Assembly: GCA_960531495.1 (NCBI GenBank)
Contig: OY482848.1
Span: forward strand, 30,965,677 to 31,029,676
Length of the DNA: 64,000 nt
From: Zeus faber
Taxonomy: Eukaryota > Chordata > Actinopteri > Zeiformes > Zeidae
Reading direction: 5' to 3'
Shown piece after piece: positions 57,341 to 64,000 of the stretch; the first letter of the stretch is position 1; the number at the start of each line of letters is the position of its first letter. Under the pieces are notes generated by a model. It worked only from the letters and a program-made list of their open reading frames with translations. It searched no databases and was not told where the DNA came from. Both the position numbers and the translations under genes were made by a program.

Positions 57341-57382
57341 CACCAAATTAACCCTAACCCTAACCCTAACCCACCAAATTAA
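57341..57382. repeat. Interstitial telomeric repeat inside an exact 11-bp duplication
   Basis: CACCAAATTAA occurs at 57341-57351 and 57372-57382. Between them lie 20 nt of CCCTAA repeat (57352-57371). Confidence 0.95.
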
Positions 57383-57492
57383 TCGCAATCCAAATTATTA
57401 TTACACTATTACACTACCGTAATTAAATTAACCAACACACACATGCGTACACACAGTCACAAAGCGTACAGTTATACACATGCAAAAACATA

Positions 57493-57510
57493 CACACACA
57501 CGCAGACACA

Positions 57511-57559
<49 letters not shown>

Positions 57560-57625
57560 CCAAATCGACAACTTACACAAAAATACAGAAAATAACACTC
57601 TAAAGCAGTTACATAGGCACACATA

Positions 57626-57688
<63 letters not shown>
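57493..57688. repeat. Two (CA)n arrays
   Basis: CA at about 57513-57556 and 57629-57688, separated by 70 bp of unique sequence. Confidence 0.95.
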
Positions 57689-57690
<2 letters not shown>

Positions 57691-58048
57691 TCTCCTTAAG
57701 ACAGTTGTAATTAAGCTGCAGTGTCAGTTTTAGCGAGCTTGAAACGCATTATATAAATAAAGTTGTGTGCGTTCGCTCCTGTCCCGCCACGATCAAGAAG
57801 CCGAGACAAGATAAAAGGGAGAGAGCAAAGAAAGAGGGAGAGAGCGACAGAGTAAACAAGAGAGGGATAGAGGGATGATGGATGGACAGATGGATGGATT
57901 GAATTAGAAGATGCCGATCCGGTTAGAATCGATCGCCAAAATAGGAGATAATCAATTCAGCTCCCGCCAAATTTCCATCAGCCAGAATGAAAACACGATT
58001 CAACAGGAGGGCAGGGACACTTTTCCTATCCTGCCCCTCCTCCTAAAC

Positions 58049-58215
58049 ATGCACACACACAGACGCACGCACGCACGCAGGCACGCACACACACGTATGT
58101 ATGCACACACACACACACACACGCACACACGCACGCACACACACACACACACACACATACACACACACACACACACACATACACACACGCACGCACACAT
58201 ACATGCACACACACT
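58049..58215. repeat. (CA)n with CACG and CATA units
   Basis: An interrupted CA array of about 165 nt. Confidence 0.95.
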
Positions 58216-58522
58216 GTCACATTGATTGGCTAATCCAGTTGGGTGTGGAAGTGTAAGACTCTCATTTAGTTCAAATCATTACCCTGCTCCCACAAGATTT
58301 AAGGATTCAGAGTGAGAAAGGAGCGAGAGAGGCAGAGAAGGAGCAGAAGGGTGGTTGTGGTGATGGAGAAAGAAAAGGAGGAGAGAGAAAGAGTGGGGGA
58401 GAAGAGAGGGAATTGAATGATTGGCGGTTCCAAAATTAGTTTTTGTAGATTTCTGCTGTGCAGAGCATCTCTCTCTCTCTCTCTCTCTCTTGTCCTTTGT
58501 CACATTCTCACACAGCCTCAGC

Positions 58523-58655
<133 letters not shown>

Positions 58656-59018
58656 CTCTAGGCACACACAACAACCAAACACACAAGAAAAACACACATA
58701 CACACACATTTTCACATTTTCACATTTTCACCACATTTCCTCTTTGGAGATTAGATTGGGGGACTTTTCTTTACCTTCACCTGCCTATCTTGGTCTTATT
58801 ACGATAACGCAGCAACTAAGGGGCAGATCAAAAGCAGGTTGATTAGAATCCCTGTGACCCACACATGCCTTCAGACACACAGCGGAGGAACTGGACTGTT
58901 ATTGGCCAGTGTATTGATAGAGCAGAGTGTGTGAGAGATGAGTTCAATATACTTCAATTTAGCCCCATTTGTTTTAATTACTTCCAAGCTCTGCAACATG
59001 GTGTGTATGTACTTGTTA

Positions 59019-59132
<114 letters not shown>

Positions 59133-59140
59133 CCAGCAGA

Positions 59141-60425
59141 CTCACATTGCCCAGTAATGAAAATAAAAGCAGTTTTAGAAGATATTGTTCAGAATCTACT
59201 CTATGCTGTTGAGGTGATTTCTGATACTGATGCCCTATTTAGGGTGCAACAACATATTTTAGGGCATTGCATGGCAGTGCAGGAATCGTGCTTAGTACAT
59301 GATATAGCTATAGCTGTAGAGGTAGAATCATGTTTGTCTTTTAGCTGATCAGTAATGGTCCTTTGTCCATTTAAAATGAGAAAAGATGCAACACATGTAT
59401 ACACATCGATCTACACAAGTTAACATTTAACATGAAGTAGCGCTATACTAATTAGTAGCACTATGCTAACTAGTTAGCCCGATATGGGCAAGTGGCAGTT
59501 AGTCTGTAAGTCAGTAAGTACAAGTTTGAGTATTACAGTATTACAGTATTGCAGCATTACTGATAAAAGTGACATACAGTAGTAACAGTAGTTTTAAAAA
59601 GTGTCATGCAGTTATACTATCAGTCAAAGAGTGGCATACAATGATAATAGCAATCCATAAGTAGTAATCCAACAGTAATAATAAGGGTAATTGTGCAAAT
59701 GATCCTCATTGGTGTTAAGGTCAAGGTCTTTGAAAAATACAAATGTCATTATTAGGAGTTCCTAAGAGCATGTGTTTTTCATTCCTGTGTGTTGGTCTGG
59801 GTCAACCCCATGTCCTGGATCATCAGAACCTGAACGGTCGTTGTTACACAAGATTGTAAAAGGCTGCATTGTATTTGGGGTCCGTATGAAATGAATTGCC
59901 AATATTTTCAAGAGTAGCCGACCAAAGACACAGAAGACGGGGTGTAAAAGTGAGCTAGTCCCTCGCTTAACTAGCCTTTTCAGTAGCGTGATACGAAACA
60001 CCATTTATGTAAAAACAATGTAGCTTTCTCCAAAAACAAGCAAGAGCTGCTTTTTCCCGACGCGTAACGGCGTGATCCAACCCTACCTCACCATTTTAAT
60101 TGAACATTGTTTACCCATTGCTCCATCCAACGCTGCATCCAAAATGTTTCACTAGCATTTTATTTTTTGGGTAAATTCCTATTTTAACTATCAAATAGAA
60201 CTATGAAATGCATCAAATAGTATTTGAAAAGTACCAGTATGACACACTACATTACATCTGGAGAAGTCTCATCGTATTTAAACTATGATCAACTGCTTTC
60301 ATAACTAACCATCGGCTAAATGACCCCAATATTAGTGTACGTATATATTTTTTTACAAACATACCCCCGCCCCCCACCATAATAACGGATGGTGTTACGC
60401 ATAACAGTGGATGGTTTTCCACCTA
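59141..60425. other. Intergenic, no gene seen
   Basis: No coding similarity recognised. Small TACAGTATTACAG-like repeats lie near 59530-59560. Confidence 0.45.
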
Positions 60426-60933
60426 TTAAAGGGACAATATGTCATTTCTGAGGCGGAGTTTGATGATGTGGTGAGGTCACGTGGGGTCATGGGAGCTGTC
60501 GTCTTCACCCGTACATTTGCGCTTTACATGGACAGCTTCAGTGGCAGCACGCGCAGCAAACGGCGATCGCACAAACAATCACACTCCGTCAAAAAATAGT
60601 TAGTAGAGTAATAGGAGAGCAATACAAGCAATAGGACAATACCGTGGCTAGCTTACGTTAGCAACTTCCTCGAGTCCCTTCCTGACGTATCATTGTCCCT
60701 TGTTGCCCCGGAACTTAGAGCAAGTAGAGGCGGAAAGGGGATATGACATTGACAGGCGACCAAACGAAAGAAACAGTCACCTACAGTATACGAAAATTAC
60801 GGATTTCTCTGGGTTTGAAAATCGTTGGAAACAATGAGGATAGTGTAAGTGCACAACTCAACAAAATATACAACATAGGTCTGGTCGTTTTTTAGACATT
60901 TTAACTCGGAAAAGTTACATATTGTACCTTTAA
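60426..60933. mobile_element. MITE with matching inverted ends flanked by TTAA
   Basis: The left end TTAAAGGGACAATATGTCA (60426-60444) and right end TTACATATTGTACCTTTAA (60915-60933) are inverted repeats with two mismatches. TTAA at both outer edges fits piggyBac-type target duplication, though it may simply be part of the terminal repeat. It has no coding capacity. Confidence 0.7.
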
Positions 60934-61469
60934 GGATTTGAGAGCGCATCCACGCGTGGATCCATACCATCGAGCGAGCGCGTTCCGGCTGCGACGTGTG
61001 AATGATTTCTCGCAACCCACCGGGGCCAAGCGATCCACAGGGGGAAGAGAGCATCTGCCATCCCACGACTAATCCCTCTCCTCTCGTCTCCTCTTCCTCC
61101 TCTTTGCGCTCTTTCCCCTTTCTCTATCCGTCTCTCTCTCCCGCCCTCCCTTGTTCTTCTCCCATCATGTGTCGTGTCTCTTGGTTTCAGTGTTCACGAG
61201 TAATCACAGGCCGGGAACATCGCAAGATATTACTATATATTGGATGTCGGAAAATAGATTTCCAACAGGCAGGACCGGCAATTTCAGCACTTTCATTCAT
61301 GTGTCTTTGTAAATTGAAGGTGTTCGATCCGTAGAAGTGCAAATTAACCAGCTGAACAATGTACACCTCAGTGACCTAGCGCCACGTTACTGGTACCCCC
61401 CCAACAAAACACATTCAATATGTTGTTGTATGCAATGCACATTTTTCAATATTGCATCATATAACGTGA

Positions 61470-61474
61470 AACTT

Positions 61475-61503
<29 letters not shown>
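61470..61503. repeat. (TTTC)n microsatellite
   Basis: About eight TTTC units. Confidence 0.9.
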
Positions 61504-61505
<2 letters not shown>

Positions 61506-61872
61506 TCACCAGAAAGGAGACGGATGACAATTCACAAAAGGTCCAAATACCAACGGTGACCCAAATCGAATCCCGATAGAATGAGGAGCTTAGCGCGTTG
61601 AGTTGGCTGTTAACTCTTCCATTAGACCCGATATCAACGCATTTCCTAAACAGGTGTGAAGAGAGCGAGAGAGAGAGGGTATCCATCACACCTGCAATTT
61701 CGAGCTGAACTCCCTGCACCCTGGGAAAAGGCTTCGACGAGTATAACTCAATCAACTGATTTGATTAGGAAATGGTCCGATGGAAGTATTCCCAAAACAT
61801 ACACACACACACTCACACTTGAACAACACCCCTCGTATTATTATATTACTTTGGTGAAACTATTGTCTCACA

Positions 61873-62485
61873 CACTGTTTTCCAACCACTCTGCCATGGT
61901 ATGCTAGTGTGCCATGAGAGCTCGATAGGTGTGTCCACTTCAAACAAAATATTATGGAAATTATCTTTGGTGTTGTGATCAAAATTGCAAGGCTGTAAAA
62001 ATCCATCAGTTCCTGCCAGAATAGCAGCTCTGTGTTCATCAGAACAAGTTTCACCCTGAAAGTGACGACTATTCTGGTGATGACAGGTTCGACTCTTTTT
62101 TTGAGATTCGGTTCTCGACGAGTCACTCGGTAAATGAGTTTGATTTTCTGGCTCTTGGAAGAGTTGGTTTGGTTCTAGAATCCTCACAAATCATTTGATT
62201 CCGTCCAAACTATTCATTTTGGTGAAATGCAAAGATTAAATCATCCACATTTAATATAAATTGGGCCAAATGCCTTGGACTTGGTTTTAGTCCTCTATTA
62301 TTTTATGTATTATTTTCAGCTTGTTTGCTACGAACGAATCGTTCCCAAGTCTTGCATTGCCGTTAGTAGGCCGTTATAATCAGCATGTTTCTAACATTCC
62401 AAGTGGTTTACAGGATAGTGTTGGGACATGGGATTATTCAATTGTAAAAAGTGTGCTGTGGCAGAAAAAAGGTTTGAAAACACTC
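61873..62485 (-). mobile_element. Non-autonomous hAT-like element, copy 3
   Basis: The ends are CACTGTTTTCCAACC and GGTTTGAAAACACTC. Near-terminal AGTGTGCCATGAGAG and GTGTGCTGTGGCAGAAAA are typical of hAT/Charlie-type elements. No clear 8-bp TSD was found. Related to 50920-51640 (inverted) and 48030-48222 (direct). Confidence 0.6.
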
Positions 62486-63554
62486 GAAAGGCTGTTTGTA
62501 TGTCTGCATTTGCTGAATGTTATTATAAATCCCATTATCTTATAGCGTGCCATTGACTAATTCCACTACTGCAGATATTCTATTGGCCACAAAGCCACAA
62601 AGCAAAGACTGAATCAGTTATACCTCCAGTTTAGTGTTTTCTTTGTGGAGGAATTTCTCTTTAAACGACAAGTTCTCTGAGACAGAAAGCTTATACCTTT
62701 CACTCAACAATGGTATACTGTTGTTTAATTTAAAAACAAAATTAATATTAATTACCTATGGAAATGACCATATATTGTGCCATATATTTTTATGGGCAAA
62801 TAATAAAATCTCTTATGGTTGAGTAACCCGTAGATCTAACAGAATGGGAGCTTTGGTTTTCTTCGTAATCTCATGTACTACATGGTGTATGTAATTTTTG
62901 TTGACACTGTACCGTATATTATGTGGTTTTAAAATTTGTGGATGTAAGTTAAAGACAGTGGTTAGCTGGATATTTGACGTGGAATTTGCACCTTGCACCT
63001 TCTGCTACTAAGCATGTGCTGGGACTTCTTCAGTGCTGTTGATGATGACAGGGTGTGAAAGTATGTGCGCCCGCGTAAATCTTTGATGTACAATATTAGG
63101 GGAACATTTGTTCATTGAGAGCCCGTCCAGGAGAAAAATAGCACCCCTGTGGGAAAAAAACAGGACATTTGAGTGGCAGGCGTACAGGGTGTGAGCCAAT
63201 AATATTCATAATTATGTTGAACTAGATACCCAACTCCTCCTCCCTTTCAAGAAATGAAAGTAAGTTAGAATGTAAAGGGGAAAGAGACAAGAACAGTGTA
63301 GTGAAATGTTAAAATTGAGAACTCTAAGCACTGTGGAAAAGGAATAAGGAATGATTAATGATGATGATGATTAATAATCAAAATCCAAATATATATATTT
63401 ATATGCATATATATACATATTTCTATACATATACATGTGTGTAATTGTATGATATAGAATATCTATACATGTGTGTAAAAGAAATGTATATGTAAAAGAA
63501 CAATAATTTTATATACAGTATATATATATCCATACATATGTGCTTGTTGAAAAT
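62486..63554. other. Intergenic, no gene seen
   Basis: AT-rich sequence with ATATAC tracts (63385-63540). No coding similarity recognised. Confidence 0.45.
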
Positions 63555-64000
63555 TCAATTTAAAAACCATGGGCATCAACATCGAGTTGGTCCCCCCTTT
63601 GCTGCTACAACAGCCTCCAATCTTCTGGGAGGGCTTTCTACTAGAACTTGGAACGTGGCTGCAGGGATTTGCTTCCAGTCAGACACAAGAGCTTCAGTGA
63701 GCTCAGGCACGATGGCCGACGGGGCCTGACTCGCAGTCGGCCTAAAGGTGTTCAGTGGAGTTCAGATCTGGGCTCTATGCAGGCCAGTCAAGTTCTTCCA
63801 TACCAGAGTCAGTAAACCATGTCTTTATGGACCTCGCTTTGTGCACAGGGGCATTGTCATGTTGAAACAGAAAAGGGCCCTCCCGAACTGTTACCACAAA
63901 GTTGGAAGCGCACTAAGATCTAAGATTAAGATTACCTTCACTGGATTTAAGTGGCCTAGTGCAAACCATGAAAAAGAGCCAGACCATTATTCCTCAACCA
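63555..64000 (-). mobile_element. Tc1-like transposon, C-terminal transposase part (runs off the window)
   Basis: On the - strand the sequence encodes the C-terminal part of a Tc1-type transposase. From the window edge inward it passes a region matching MVWLFFMVCT-like coding, the HDNAPVHKA-type block (near 63860), the TLVWKNLTGL-type block, and the LVESPPRRLEAVVAAKGGPT end near 63655-63590. Small deletions (for example near 63912) and stops show decay. It is a different Tc1 family from the three copies at 7.4, 35.5 and 37.9 kb. The left terminal repeat begins about 63540. Confidence 0.75.

Overview
This is vertebrate nuclear DNA, most likely from a teleost fish. Genes are split by GT-AG introns and protein-coding DNA is sparse. 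The mobile elements are fish-type: Tc1/mariner, hAT, L2- and L1/Tx1-clade LINEs, an RLE-type LINE, an endogenous retrovirus (ERV), a solo LTR, and SINEs with tRNA-like promoter boxes. (CA)n/(GT)n arrays are unusually dense. Nothing in the window looks prokaryotic, and no CRISPR, operon or phage signal was seen.

Two host genes can be rebuilt end to end. On the + strand at 5733-13109 is xpa, the nucleotide-excision-repair scaffold protein: 5 coding exons, 275 residues, with the C4 zinc finger intact. On the - strand at 43395-38656 is an importin-alpha of the KPNA2/KPNA7 group, closest by eye to kpna7: 12 coding exons, 519 residues, with the IBB domain and ARM repeats intact. All exon phases close in both models. 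Two orphan exons of a SAMD3-like fish gene family (37289-37185 and 35377-35073, - strand) keep matching splice phase but carry a 1-nt frameshift. A 55-codon piece of cytosolic Hsp90 lies just upstream of xpa.

Layout. 0.6-2.5 kb: degenerate L1/Tx1 ORF2 interrupted by a foldback element. 4.2-4.45 kb: opposite-strand L1 endonuclease fragment. 5.2-13.1 kb: Hsp90 fragment, promoter and xpa, whose introns carry hAT and Tc1 elements, an inverted MITE pair and GT arrays that abut splice sites. 13.1-16.7 kb: intergenic. 16.7-34.1 kb: a nested retroelement block, made of two tandem LTR-leader-gag units of one ERV, the second followed by a defective pol. It is interrupted by an RLE-type LINE (18.6-21.2 kb), a SINE (21.4-21.8 kb), a solo LTR with a 5-bp target duplication (25.0-25.6 kb), a near-full-length L2-clade LINE (28.1-31.4 kb) and another SINE (33.0-33.2 kb). 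35-38.5 kb: SAMD3-like exons and two Tc1 copies. 38.6-43.4 kb: kpna7-like gene. 44.3-46.8 kb: decayed hAT transposase with an LTR inserted. 47-59.1 kb: gene-free cluster of about 20 dinucleotide arrays and two interstitial telomeric repeats. 59-64 kb: a TTAA-flanked MITE, a hAT-like element, and a Tc1 fragment running off the end.

The host genes are ordinary housekeeping or germline genes and no new biological system was recognised. The most unusual features are structural. Most internal xpa splice sites abut GT/CA microsatellites in place of normal pyrimidine tracts. An inverted repeat pair brackets xpa exons 3-4. One interstitial telomeric repeat is flanked by an exact 11-bp duplication. 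One ERV LTR has been reshaped by an inverted duplication of its own flank.
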